Part shown: positions 32,947 through 41,764 of the stretch, piece after piece | Numbering within the stretch: the stretch's first letter is position 1 | Layout: each line of letters begins with the position of its first letter | Assembly (NCBI RefSeq): GCF_025742995.1 | Contig: NZ_JAOVQM010000003.1 | Span: 1-64,000 of the forward strand | Source: Paracholeplasma manati | GTDB lineage: Bacteria > Bacillota_I > Bacilli_A > Acholeplasmatales > UBA5453 | Direction of reading: 5' to 3' | Length of the DNA stretch: 64,000 nucleotides | Position numbers and translations under genes: made by a program | Notes under the pieces: generated by a model | What the model saw: only the letters and a program-made list of their open reading frames with translations | What the model was told of the DNA's origin: nothing | The model's database searches: none

Positions 32947-35757
32947 ATGAAACGTATTTTTGTCTTATTTTTGATTTTAATTGGCGCTGTAGCGCTCTAT
33001 GGGTGTGAACAGAGTTCCACGCTAGAAAAACCTACCAATGTAACCCTATCCGGTGACACTGTATCCTGGGACGCGGTTACTGGCGCAGAATCTTATATCG
33101 TTGTTGTGAATAGTACCGAACACGTTGTGACCACAACCAGTTTCAATCTATCCACATTAAATTTAACGGAAGGTACTTACACCATCACGGTCATTGCGAG
33201 AAAAGGCACAACCCTTTCCTCACCATCGGCGAGTGTAAGCTACGTGGTTGAAGGTGGCGGCTTGACATTGAATGCCCCAGTGGTCAATATGACTGGGAAC
33301 ATCTTGTCATGGACTGCTGTACCAAACGCGACTGGCTATCAAGTCATCGTCAATACAACCATCCATAACACCACTTTAACCACATTTGATTTATCCACAT
33401 TGGAATTAGCCCCTGGCGTATATGCCATCACCGTAAAAGCTACCGCAGGTACTGTGCTATCTCAAGCATCCGCACCAAAGAGCTATACCGTGATTAGTGT
33501 AGAAAACAGAGAAGTGATTTACGCCAGTCTATTGAGCGCAATCAATCCTGAATATACACCTAATATGTCAGAAGATGATTTTGAAAACGAATTTGAATAC
33601 GAAGCGTATGTTCGTATGGAAACCATGACCAATCTATACTTAGATGTCGCATTGAGCGAAGGCATGGACCCAGTTGAAATGGTTCAAATGATGGCTTTCA
33701 TGGTTGAGCTACCAGTGGTATTTGAAAACCCACAACCAAGTTTATTAAAAGAAGAATTCGATAAACTTGGTGATTATGGTATGTCACCTGAAATTTTCGC
33801 CAGCTTCGTATTGTCTTTAGGTCATGAAGCTTTAGGCATCGCGTTAGACGGTATGAATAGCAATATCGATATGTATGAAGCCGATATCATTGCTAAACAA
33901 GCGGAAATCACTGCTTGGTTGGGTGGTACAGAATTCACCACCATGCGCAATGCTTTAATTGTTCATGTGGCTTTAGAAGACCAAGCATTGTTTGGACAAT
34001 TCTTGATGAACCTTGGTTCAGTCGATGTAGAGCGTGTCATTAGCGCAAGCAAAGAATACGCGAGTGCGTTGTATTATGAATACACACCATACATCGAATA
34101 TTACTATTATGGTGATGAAACTGACCAATACATCGATTTATTCATCCGTATTCTCAATCATGCCGATCAAATGAACGACACAACGTTCTTGTCATCGATC
34201 ATGAGTTACTATCCAAATTTACTTGACCCACTTTACGATGTGTATTATAAAGCTTCCGATTTAGCTTTCTATCAAGAACAAATCGACCAATTGTATCAAG
34301 AAATTGAAATGGTCACGATGATCATCGATATGCTTGAAAATGAACCTGAATATGTGAGAACCATCATTGAAGAAGTAGGCACTTACATTCAAACGGTTTA
34401 TCAAGCCATTCCAGCCACTCTAGTCGAAGATATTGAAGACTTGCTAGCATCTGGTGAATTATCGATGTCTGAAGTCTTGATTCTTAAGGATGAAGTCGTT
34501 CAAATCTTGATCGATACCATCCCTGAAGAAACCAGTTTCGAAATCTTCTATGAAACTTTGATTACCATGGCAGGTAGCATGTTTGGCTACAACGTGACCA
34601 CGTTGGCTGCACACGCTGACACCATGGCTCAAATCCAACGCAATTCAACTTTACTTGGACTTGAATTCTTGTTATCAGTCGATGAAACAACCATCAATGA
34701 AGTCCAAGCAATCGTCACAGATATGGTAACCCCTGGTTATTACGACGAAATTGAAGAATACTACTATGAAGGTGAAACAGACCCATCTAAAGTAGCTGAA
34801 TTGATTGTGTACGTGTTAACCTATTTAGACAACTTCTTAGCTGAACAAGCAACCTTAGTTTCACAAATCGAAGCGATCGATGTCACCCCAATGGTGGTGG
34901 ATTTTGCCGGATTCGCGGTTGCGATTGCGAAAGCACAATTAGAAGATGAATTAGACCCTGCAATGTTTACCAAAGTATCCGGTTTACTCGATGAAGTCGT
35001 GCTTCAAATCCCTGCTTATATCGATTTCTATGAAATGGTTTATGACATGGATAAAGCGTTAATTCAACACTTAATCGAAACCGAAGGTGCGATTTTATTC
35101 GAAATCACAACCTTCGTTGAAGACGAAGAAAAGACCCCAGAAACCGTTCTTAACTTTGTTGAAATGATGATTGACCATGTGATGGATTATCGTGGTTTAA
35201 TCCGTAGCGACATTGACTTAGCATTTGTGACTGCTTGGGTCGATCTATTGAAGTTACCAGTTCAAGTCGCATGTATCCAAGGCGGCATTGATGATGACTG
35301 TGATGGTATCTTTGAAGCCGTTAAACCAGACGTCATTCAAGTCTTGATGAATGTCTTAGAACTTGAAGAAGCGGTCACTGCTGAACTAGATGGTGTTGCT
35401 GATATCTATACTCAAATCAATACATGGGGTGTGGACTTAGATACTGGATTGATGATTCATGTCATCATTTCATTAGACAACGTCTTAGACCAAAAACGTA
35501 CCTTGATTGATAATACCATCGCAATTGTCATCGATGATATTTTAGGCAATGAAGACCTTCAAGCTTTATTACAAATCAACCCTCAAATGATACTTGAGAT
35601 TGAAACCAACCTTACCGATGGTATCGCTCATATCGATGCAGAAGCAGACCGTATTGCGGGATTCGCGTTCAATAACTTAACCCCTGAACAACTCGATGAT
35701 ATTCACTATTTCTTCGATATGTTCTCTGGTAGTGAAGAACCCCCAATGATGAATTAA
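32947..35757 (+). CDS. large lipoprotein with two FN3-like modules and a helical body
   Basis: 936 residues. Lipobox ALYGC puts the lipid on Cys20. Two fibronectin-III-like repeats follow (~28-100 and ~103-180; paired cores VSWDAVTGAESYIVVV and LSWTAVPNATGYQVIV, each ending in a TYTITVIA/VYAITVKA strand). The remaining ~750 residues are acidic and mainly helical, rich in Glu, Ile and Tyr, with no domain I recognise. It is a cell-surface protein, perhaps a glycan-binding or structural one. It stands alone between two ABC exporters. Confidence 0.75.
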   Translation: MKRIFVLFLILIGAVALYGCEQSSTLEKPTNVTLSGDTVSWDAVTGAESYIVVVNSTEHVVTTTSFNLSTLNLTEGTYTITVIARKGTTLSSPSASVSYVVEGGGLTLNAPVVNMTGNILSWTAVPNATGYQVIVNTTIHNTTLTTFDLSTLELAPGVYAITVKATAGTVLSQASAPKSYTVISVENREVIYASLLSAINPEYTPNMSEDDFENEFEYEAYVRMETMTNLYLDVALSEGMDPVEMVQMMAFMVELPVVFENPQPSLLKEEFDKLGDYGMSPEIFASFVLSLGHEALGIALDGMNSNIDMYEADIIAKQAEITAWLGGTEFTTMRNALIVHVALEDQALFGQFLMNLGSVDVERVISASKEYASALYYEYTPYIEYYYYGDETDQYIDLFIRILNHADQMNDTTFLSSIMSYYPNLLDPLYDVYYKASDLAFYQEQIDQLYQEIEMVTMIIDMLENEPEYVRTIIEEVGTYIQTVYQAIPATLVEDIEDLLASGELSMSEVLILKDEVVQILIDTIPEETSFEIFYETLITMAGSMFGYNVTTLAAHADTMAQIQRNSTLLGLEFLLSVDETTINEVQAIVTDMVTPGYYDEIEEYYYEGETDPSKVAELIVYVLTYLDNFLAEQATLVSQIEAIDVTPMVVDFAGFAVAIAKAQLEDELDPAMFTKVSGLLDEVVLQIPAYIDFYEMVYDMDKALIQHLIETEGAILFEITTFVEDEEKTPETVLNFVEMMIDHVMDYRGLIRSDIDLAFVTAWVDLLKLPVQVACIQGGIDDDCDGIFEAVKPDVIQVLMNVLELEEAVTAELDGVADIYTQINTWGVDLDTGLMIHVIISLDNVLDQKRTLIDNTIAIVIDDILGNEDLQALLQINPQMILEIETNLTDGIAHIDAEADRIAGFAFNNLTPEQLDDIHYFFDMFSGSEEPPMMN

Positions 35758-35769
35758 TTGAATTTTGAG

Positions 35770-35800
35770 AATAAGCACCCGAAACGGTGCTTATTTTTTC
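35770..35800 (+). terminator. terminator after the FN3-like lipoprotein
   Basis: AATAAGCACC-CGAAAC-GGTGCTTATT followed by TTTT. Confidence 0.85.
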
Positions 35801-35837
35801 TGATTAATTATGATACCATAAAAGTAGAGGTGATTTT

Positions 35838-36713
35838 ATGCATGTGATTGAAATCAACGATTTGAAGAAATACTATGGCAACAAACGCGGTTTGGAAAAA
35901 GCGAGTTTGTATGTCAATAAAGGCGAAATCTATGGTTTTATTGGACCGAATGGGGCTGGCAAAACCACATTGATCCGTATTTTGTTGGGGTTATTACCAA
36001 AGGACACTGGGGTTGCGAGAGTCTTAGGGATGGATTGTAAGATGGCCGAATCAAAAATTCATGAACAGATTGGGTACATGCCTTCAGAAGCTGCTTTTTT
36101 CCCTGAATATAAAGTGAAAGAATTGATTGCTTTCTATTCAGCCATTCGTCCAACCAATCCAGCGTATGTCCAAAAACTGGTTGAAACGTTAGACATCGAC
36201 GTTGAAAAAACATTCCAAGCGTTATCGTTTGGTAATAAGAAAAAAATTGGCATTTTGATCGCTTTGATGCATGAACCTGAACTGCTCATATTAGATGAAC
36301 CTACCACGGGATTAGATCCACTCATACAAAAACAATTTTTAGGTTTATTATTAGAACTCAAAAAACAAGGTAAAACCATTTTCTTATCGAGCCATGTCTT
36401 ATCCGATATTCAAAAGGTATGTGACCGTGTTGGTCTCATTAAAAATGGGGTGGTCATTCTTGAAAATGATATGCACATCCTTAAAAAAGAAGAGCATAAA
36501 ATCGTCGAATTTACCCCGTATCAAGCGATTCAAATCGATGGCATGACCGATTTTCAAACAACCACTTCAGGGGGCACCTTTAAATACCGTGGACAAATGA
36601 AACCACTCTTACAAGTCTTGAGTCAATGTGAATTTACCGACCTTGTCATACGTGATGTGACCTTAGAGGAAATCTTCTTAAGCTACTATGAAAGTGAGCA
36701 CGCCCATGTATAA
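35838..36713 (+). CDS. ABC-2 exporter ATPase
   Basis: 291 residues. GPNGAGKTTLIRILLGL, Walker B LLILDEPTTGLDP and H-loop FLSSHVLS are intact. The signature is LSFGNKKKIGIL rather than LSGGQ, common in this CcmA/BcrA-like group. The C-terminal extension (~215-291) is the usual regulatory tail. It overlaps the permease gene. Confidence 0.9.
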   Translation: MHVIEINDLKKYYGNKRGLEKASLYVNKGEIYGFIGPNGAGKTTLIRILLGLLPKDTGVARVLGMDCKMAESKIHEQIGYMPSEAAFFPEYKVKELIAFYSAIRPTNPAYVQKLVETLDIDVEKTFQALSFGNKKKIGILIALMHEPELLILDEPTTGLDPLIQKQFLGLLLELKKQGKTIFLSSHVLSDIQKVCDRVGLIKNGVVILENDMHILKKEEHKIVEFTPYQAIQIDGMTDFQTTTSGGTFKYRGQMKPLLQVLSQCEFTDLVIRDVTLEEIFLSYYESEHAHV

Positions 36714-37494
36714 AACACTGTTAACAATGGAATTCAGACGTAATTTAAAATCCACACTGATTTGGTCTATTGGTGTATCCACGATGATTTATTTGATCAT
36801 CGTACTATACCCGATGGTGAAAGATATCTATGCTCAAATCCCGGAAGAATTGATGGCCATCATGGCACAATTCGGGGGTGTGCCTGAGGATGTCCTTGAA
36901 TATTACGCGACCGAAGGTGCGATGATGTTACAACTCTTCGGTGCGATTTTCGCTGCGTTGTTGGGGTTTAATCTAATTTCAACCTTTGAAAAAGAACGTT
37001 TGGCTGAAGTGATTTATACGCAAGGTATCCCTAAAAAGACATTCTATTTATCTAAATTGAGCTTGCTAGTCATCATGGTGCTCATATTCACCATCATCAA
37101 CGCTTTAATTGGGTATTTGGGATTCATTACGATTGATGAACGTTTTAGTTTTGGCGATTATATGTGGTTTTCCTTGTTGAATGGCATTATGTATTTGTAC
37201 ACAGCGTTATTGGGGTTTATTTTAGCCTTATTGTTAGATAAAGACATCAAATCGATGGTGGCGATCGCGATACCATTACCGCTATATATTTTAGCGATTC
37301 TTTCCACCTTAACCGATAACGATTGGTTGAAAGCACTGAAATATGTCAGTCCATTTACCTTTTCTGACCCGGTGGCTATTTTGAAAAATCAAGACCCCTT
37401 TGAATACATCAGTTTTTTGGTTTTTACAGGCTTGACTTTGGTTGGTTTGGTCTATGGATACTATCGCTATCAAAAACGCATTTCTGTTTCGTAA
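36706..37494 (+). CDS. ABC-2 type permease
   Basis: 262 residues with six hydrophobic helices (IWSIGVSTMIYLIIVLYP, LQLFGAIFAALLGFNLI, LSLLVIMVLIFTIINALIGY, and others). The ATG at 36706 is preferred over 36688 because GTGAG is well spaced for it. Both overlap the ATPase gene, giving a two-gene exporter. Substrate is unknown. Confidence 0.82.
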   Translation: MYKTLLTMEFRRNLKSTLIWSIGVSTMIYLIIVLYPMVKDIYAQIPEELMAIMAQFGGVPEDVLEYYATEGAMMLQLFGAIFAALLGFNLISTFEKERLAEVIYTQGIPKKTFYLSKLSLLVIMVLIFTIINALIGYLGFITIDERFSFGDYMWFSLLNGIMYLYTALLGFILALLLDKDIKSMVAIAIPLPLYILAILSTLTDNDWLKALKYVSPFTFSDPVAILKNQDPFEYISFLVFTGLTLVGLVYGYYRYQKRISVS

Positions 37495-37530
37495 TCGATA
37501 AGTTTAATGAAAACAAATCATAACAAGTTA

Positions 37531-37539
37531 TGTTATACT
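37531..37539 (+). promoter_or_regulatory. extended -10 promoter TGTTATACT
   Basis: 25 bases before the small protein gene at 37564. Confidence 0.4.
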
Positions 37540-37563
37540 ATTTAAGTAAGGGAAGGTGATTGT

Positions 37564-37764
37564 ATGTCATGGGGTAACGAATCTAGAATCATCGGCGAAA
37601 AAGTTTCTGTCGTTGGTGAGAAGGAAACTGGCGTCATCACAAGAATCGATGTGGATCGTCGTCTCGTCTACGTTTTATTCAAACGTATGAGAGAAGTGGC
37701 TTATCCATATCCAGAAGCGTTTGAACAAAACTATCTGATTTTAAAACTGAACGCAAACAAATAA
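37564..37764 (+). CDS. small conserved-looking basic protein (predicted SH3-like barrel)
   Basis: 66 residues. Alternating strands EKVSVVGEKETGVITRID, RRLVYVLFKR and YPYPEAFEQN recall small barrel domains with a pattern of G-x-G-x-I...V-x-F...YP-x-A-F that I have seen in clostridial proteins. No function is assigned. A good Shine-Dalgarno (GGAAGG), own promoter and terminator support a real gene. Confidence 0.7.
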   Translation: MSWGNESRIIGEKVSVVGEKETGVITRIDVDRRLVYVLFKRMREVAYPYPEAFEQNYLILKLNANK

Positions 37765-37793
37765 TCTACCAATGCGTGGATTATTTTTTTTAG
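37760..37793 (+). terminator. terminator after the 66-residue gene
   Basis: AATAATCTAC-CAATGC-GTGGATTATT with one wobble pair, then seven or more T. Confidence 0.8.
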
Positions 37794-37805
37794 GAGGTTA
37801 TTTAA

Positions 37806-38891
37806 ATGTTTCCAAACTACACAAAATCCATCTTAAATGTGTCGACGACACTCTTAGACCATTATGGGGTAAACACCCATCACGCCACCTTAGATGTATT
37901 GAAACCCTACATCCAAGGTAAAAAGCATATCATGTTGATACTGTTGGATGGCATGGGCATCAATATTCTCAATAATATCGATTCAAATACACTCTTTAGA
38001 AAAAACGTTAAAACCGCGTTGACAGCGGTTTATCCACCGACTACCGTCGCCGCGACAACATCGGTATTATCGGGCTTAACCCCCTACGAACATGGCCATA
38101 TCGGCTGGACACAATACAACCGATTTGAAGATTGTCATACGGTTGTCTTTTTAAACAAGGATTTTTATGATGAGACCCATGTTTTAAAAGAAAACTTCAA
38201 AGATACACACCTAAAATATGAAACCATTTTGGAAAAAATCCAACGTCAAAACCCATCTTTATATGTCAAAAAATTGTTTCCTGATTTTGAAATAGGCGGG
38301 TTTAAAAGCTTTGATTTGATGGTCGACGCATTGATTCAAATCCAACAAAAAGAAGCGTCCTTTACCTATACCTATTGGACGGAACCTGACTACACCATCC
38401 ATGATGAAGGTGTCTTCAATGACAAAGTCAAAACCCAAGTTCAATATTTGAATGACCAAGTCGAAAGACTGTATCAAAATGTTTCAAAAGATACGTGTAT
38501 CATCGTGATTGCTGACCACGGACTGGTCGATGTTGAAGGCATTCCATTATACAATCATCCGATATTAGATCTACTTGATAGAAAACCGTCTGTCGAGCCA
38601 AGAAGTACGGCTTTCTTCGTCAAAAAAGATCAAGAACAAGCCTTTGAAGCGATGTTTAAACGTCATTTTAACAATCAATTTACCTTATTAAAGAAAAACG
38701 AAATTTATGATAAAAAGTTATTGGGATTTGGCGAAAAACACCCATTACTCGATGACTTTATTGGTGATTATATGGCTTTATCACACGAAAAATTTATGTT
38801 CAATATTAAAGAACAAAGCACGTTTAAAGCGCACCACGCTGGCATCCATGAAGATGAAATGATGGTGCCTTTGATTATATTAACCAAGTGA
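37806..38891 (+). CDS. alkaline-phosphatase-superfamily phosphodiesterase
   Basis: 361 residues. LILLDGMG (metal Asp48), the nucleophile region YPPTTVAATTSVLSGLTP, IVIADHGLVD (metal Asp-His) and AHHAGIHEDEMMVPLI (metal His) give the type I phosphodiesterase/nucleotide pyrophosphatase set. No signal peptide is visible, so it is likely cytoplasmic. TAGGAGG precedes the ATG. The endonuclease gene follows after 7 bases, so they may be co-transcribed. Confidence 0.85.
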   Translation: MFPNYTKSILNVSTTLLDHYGVNTHHATLDVLKPYIQGKKHIMLILLDGMGINILNNIDSNTLFRKNVKTALTAVYPPTTVAATTSVLSGLTPYEHGHIGWTQYNRFEDCHTVVFLNKDFYDETHVLKENFKDTHLKYETILEKIQRQNPSLYVKKLFPDFEIGGFKSFDLMVDALIQIQQKEASFTYTYWTEPDYTIHDEGVFNDKVKTQVQYLNDQVERLYQNVSKDTCIIVIADHGLVDVEGIPLYNHPILDLLDRKPSVEPRSTAFFVKKDQEQAFEAMFKRHFNNQFTLLKKNEIYDKKLLGFGEKHPLLDDFIGDYMALSHEKFMFNIKEQSTFKAHHAGIHEDEMMVPLIILTK

Positions 38892-38898
38892 GGATTTT

Positions 38899-39879
38899 AT
38901 GGCAACCAAGAAGAAAACAACCGTTCAAAAAGAACTCAAAAAAGTAGTACGAAAAAAAGTGAAAAAGGTCAAACAAGACCCGGCATTGATGTTGTTGCTC
39001 ATCGTCGTTGTTTTGGCTTTAGCCATTGTCTATTATATATTTTTCTATCAACCACCAGCGACACAAACATATGGGTCTGAACAAAATGAAGAGGGTTATT
39101 ACTATTACACGTTGGTTGAAAATAATACCTATTACTATGACGCAAACAACGATATCGGTGACGCACTGAAAACCACATTACATACCATCATAAATACAGG
39201 ATTTTCACCAACCACTTATGATGATGCGAGACAAATCTTAGGGGAAGCTGACGCAGTACTTGATGACCCTTCGAAGGTGCTTGCAATCTACAATTCAGCT
39301 ACCGTTTCATCGACTTGGGACGGCACCACTTGGACACGCGAACACGTCTGGCCGAACTCTCGATTGGGGATTCCTAGAGTGACTGGTTCACAGCGTAACC
39401 AGGCCTCAGACCTTCATAACTTGAGAGCCATCATTCAATCCGTAAACGCATCGAGAAGTGACCGTATTTTCACGGATAACAGCGGTGAAAATCAGATCAA
39501 TGACGATGGCGGATATTACCCAGGGGATGAACACCGTGGGGATGTTGCGAGAATTTTATTTTATATGGCAGTCATGTATGATTTCTTAGAACTCGCCGAT
39601 GAGGGTTTTGAAGATGGCGAAACCTACACCATGGACCGAATCACGATGGGGAAACTCTCTGTCTTGCTGGAATGGCACAAACTAGACCCTGTGGACGCGT
39701 TTGAAGTCAAACGCAATGAAGTGATTTTTAATGCCCAAGGCAACCGTAACCCATTCATCGATAAACCCGAATACGTTCATCTAATTTGGGAAAATAAAAC
39801 CATCCAGGATTTGACCAAAGTCGAAACCACGACCTTCTTACCAAACCAGTCTTTTGGTTTCTTACAAATGGTTTTATAA
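38899..39879 (+). CDS. membrane-anchored endonuclease I (EndA-like)
   Basis: 326 residues. The N-terminus is a Lys-rich cytoplasmic tail and one TM helix (~29-50), so the catalytic domain faces outside. WTREHVWPNSRLG (His149) and SDLHNLRAIIQSVNASRS are the Endonuclease I beta-beta-alpha-metal motifs. Expected role is degradation of external DNA to feed nucleoside salvage, which fits the nucleoside importer further right. It is in the same direction as the phosphodiesterase. Confidence 0.9.
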   Translation: MATKKKTTVQKELKKVVRKKVKKVKQDPALMLLLIVVVLALAIVYYIFFYQPPATQTYGSEQNEEGYYYYTLVENNTYYYDANNDIGDALKTTLHTIINTGFSPTTYDDARQILGEADAVLDDPSKVLAIYNSATVSSTWDGTTWTREHVWPNSRLGIPRVTGSQRNQASDLHNLRAIIQSVNASRSDRIFTDNSGENQINDDGGYYPGDEHRGDVARILFYMAVMYDFLELADEGFEDGETYTMDRITMGKLSVLLEWHKLDPVDAFEVKRNEVIFNAQGNRNPFIDKPEYVHLIWENKTIQDLTKVETTTFLPNQSFGFLQMVL

Positions 39880-39886
39880 CAACAAA

Positions 39887-39920
39887 AAAGCCTACTCGTT
39901 TGAGTTAGGCTTTATCTTTT
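39887..39920. terminator. bidirectional terminator, endonuclease gene and tRNA-Lys
   Basis: AAAGCCT-ACTC-GTTT-GAGT-T-AGGCTTT, with A run on one side and T-rich on the other. It lies between the plus-strand gene and the minus-strand tRNA 3' end. Confidence 0.8.
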
Positions 39921-39922
39921 AA

Positions 39923-39998
39923 ATGGTACACCCTCACGGGCTCGAACCGTGGACCCAATGATTAAGAGTCATTTGCTCTACCAACTGAGCTAAGGGTG
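39923..39998 (-). tRNA. tRNA-Lys (CUU)
   Basis: The reverse strand folds into a full cloverleaf: acceptor GCACCCT/AGGGTGT, D arm GCTC...GAGC, anticodon arm AATGA-CTCTTAA-TCATT (anticodon CUU), variable GGGTC, T arm CACGG-TTCGAGC-CCGTG, discriminator A and encoded CCA; 76 nt. It is transcribed against both flanking protein genes. Confidence 0.95.
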
Positions 39999-40066
39999 CA
40001 TTTTTTCAGCACGAATATGATAACATACTAATTTTTTAAAATCAACCCTTATATGCGAAAAAAGTT

Positions 40067-40095
40067 TTGGGTAAACGAGTCATTTGTTGTATAAT
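40067..40095 (+). promoter_or_regulatory. promoter of the NUDIX-HAD operon
   Basis: TTGGGT, 17-base spacer, TATAAT; 29 bases before the start. Confidence 0.55.
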
Positions 40096-40124
40096 AGAAA
40101 ATAATCTATTAAGGAGACGCACCG

Positions 40125-40673
40125 ATGATCGATTTATTTAATGACTATCAACCCAAATCGGATTTAGAAGTATCTGATTTAGCCTATATTATGGACGCCA
40201 TCAAGCACTATGGGGTAGCGCTATTTGAACGACACCCAGCCATGCATTTTTCGTCCTCAGCGATGATTTTTAACGCAGCCATGACCAAAACCTTATTGAT
40301 CTACCATAAGTTGTATGATTCATGGGGTTGGACAGGTGGACATATGGATGGCCAACAAGACTTCTTAGCTGTCGCGATCAAAGAAGCTCAAGAAGAAACA
40401 GGATTATCCAACTTTAAAGTTAAAAGCACACAACCTGTCAGCATCGAAGTATTGCCGGTGTGGTTTCACTATAAAAAAGGAAAACCTATCTCATCACACC
40501 TACATTTGAATGCCTCATTCATATTGATTGCGGATGAAAATGAACCATTGAAACAAAATGTCGAAGAAACCCATGGTGTACAATGGGTTGAATTATCCAA
40601 AATCACCGAGTATGTATCGGAACCAGAAATGTTACCGATTTATAAGAAAATCATCGAAAGGGGATTACTATGA
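40125..40673 (+). CDS. NUDIX hydrolase
   Basis: 182 residues. The box is GHMDGQQDFLAVAIKEAQEETGL. The metal-binding EAQEETG core is intact, but the first Glu of the canonical box is Gln/Asp and Arg is Lys. Probably a nucleoside-diphosphate-derivative pyrophosphatase. AAGGAG precedes the ATG. It overlaps the HAD gene by four bases. Confidence 0.85.
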   Translation: MIDLFNDYQPKSDLEVSDLAYIMDAIKHYGVALFERHPAMHFSSSAMIFNAAMTKTLLIYHKLYDSWGWTGGHMDGQQDFLAVAIKEAQEETGLSNFKVKSTQPVSIEVLPVWFHYKKGKPISSHLHLNASFILIADENEPLKQNVEETHGVQWVELSKITEYVSEPEMLPIYKKIIERGLL

Positions 40674-41311
40674 AAAAAGCCATTTTATTTGATTTAGATG
40701 GAACACTCTTAAACACATTAACGGACTTAACGAACGCTATCAACTACATGTTGAGCCATTTTAACTTTGGTACCATGACAGAAGAAGGTGTCAGACGACT
40801 CTTAGGCAATGGGGCGAGACAACTCGTCGAACTCGCGATTGGTGAAGAAGTATCGAAAGCAGATTTTGAAACCTACTATAACTTCTATGATGCGTATTAC
40901 CAAGCCCATAGCGAAGAAGCCACTGCGCCTTATGAGGGGATTCCAGAAGTCCTAGAAGCGTTTAAAAAACGTGGTTATCGTTTAGCAGTCATTTCAAACA
41001 AACAAGACGCAGCCGTCAAACAATTGATCAAACGTCAATTCCCTGGTTTATTTGAGTTTGCGTTAGGGGTGACGGAGGATGGCATTAAGAAACCCGACCC
41101 ACGCATGGTTGAAAAAGTGTTGAAAGCGATGGATTTGAAACCAAATGAAGTGTATTTGGTGGGTGATTCTGAAGCGGACATAGAAACCGGTAAGAGTGCG
41201 AAACTTGAAGTGGTTGCTTGTTTATGGGGCTTTAGAGATATGAAAGATTTAGCACCATTAAAACCAGAATTCATTGTGGGTAAGCCATACGATTTATTAA
41301 AAGTAATCTAA
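40670..41311 (+). CDS. HAD-superfamily phosphatase, Gph-like
   Basis: 213 residues. Motif I LFDLDGTLLNT, motif II VISNK, motif III KKPDPRMV, and motif IV LVGDSEADIETG make a full subfamily I HAD such as phosphoglycolate phosphatase or pyrophosphatase PpaX. The cap is helical (C1). ATGA overlap with the NUDIX gene indicates coupled translation. Confidence 0.9.
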   Translation: MKKAILFDLDGTLLNTLTDLTNAINYMLSHFNFGTMTEEGVRRLLGNGARQLVELAIGEEVSKADFETYYNFYDAYYQAHSEEATAPYEGIPEVLEAFKKRGYRLAVISNKQDAAVKQLIKRQFPGLFEFALGVTEDGIKKPDPRMVEKVLKAMDLKPNEVYLVGDSEADIETGKSAKLEVVACLWGFRDMKDLAPLKPEFIVGKPYDLLKVI

Positions 41312-41317
41312 AAAAAA

Positions 41318-41348
41318 GAGGGAAATCCAAGTGCGGATTTCCCTTTAT
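41318..41348. terminator. bidirectional terminator
   Basis: GGGAAATCC-AAGTGC-GGATTTCCC with A-rich left and T-rich right flanks, between the HAD gene and the convergent SdpI-like gene. Confidence 0.85.
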
Positions 41349-41710
41349 TATTTAGCTGTACCATCGCGATCAAAACGCATGTGTAATAATACTTCCGTGA
41401 ATGGGATTACCCCAAGCAATACTGCGACTTGAACATAGGATAAAATGAGGACGAAATTCTCGTAGTATATCCATGTTTGTAGGCTAAATGCCAGTCCGAT
41501 GGAAGAAGGTAATAAACCAAACCCCATCCAAAGGTAATATTGACCGGAGAACGCGTGAGCGAATCGCCAAGTCATCTCGTTTTTCATCGACATTCGCGTA
41601 TTATAGCCAAAATATCGATTGAATTTTGGTGGGTATTTGATGAAAATAAAACCAATCAAGATCATGGTAAAACAGAGTATCAAACTCATGATTAAAGATA
41701 AAATCAACAT
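41348..41710 (-). CDS. SdpI-family membrane protein
   Basis: 120 residues, three hydrophobic helices (residues ~3-24, 60-80, 87-110) around the motif FGYNTRMSMKNEMTWRFAHAFSG, the YR-T-x-x-S-M-K-N hallmark of SdpI/YhfL-like proteins. SdpI gives immunity to the SDP toxin in Bacillus. Here no toxin gene is near, so an immunity role is only a possibility. Confidence 0.75.
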   Translation of the reverse strand: MLILSLIMSLILCFTMILIGFIFIKYPPKFNRYFGYNTRMSMKNEMTWRFAHAFSGQYYLWMGFGLLPSSIGLAFSLQTWIYYENFVLILSYVQVAVLLGVIPFTEVLLHMRFDRDGTAK

Positions 41711-41764
41711 AGGGTTACCTCAACGCTGTATTTGTACTTTTAGAATACCATAAGTGGTATGGTT

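Noticed and set aside
39923-39998. tRNA-Lys as an integration site of a prophage or island
   Set aside because: No integrase, no duplicated tRNA 3' end, and flanking genes look like core housekeeping.
41348-41710. SdpI-like gene as part of a toxin-immunity locus
   Set aside because: No SdpC-like toxin or regulator gene is adjacent; only the family similarity can be supported.
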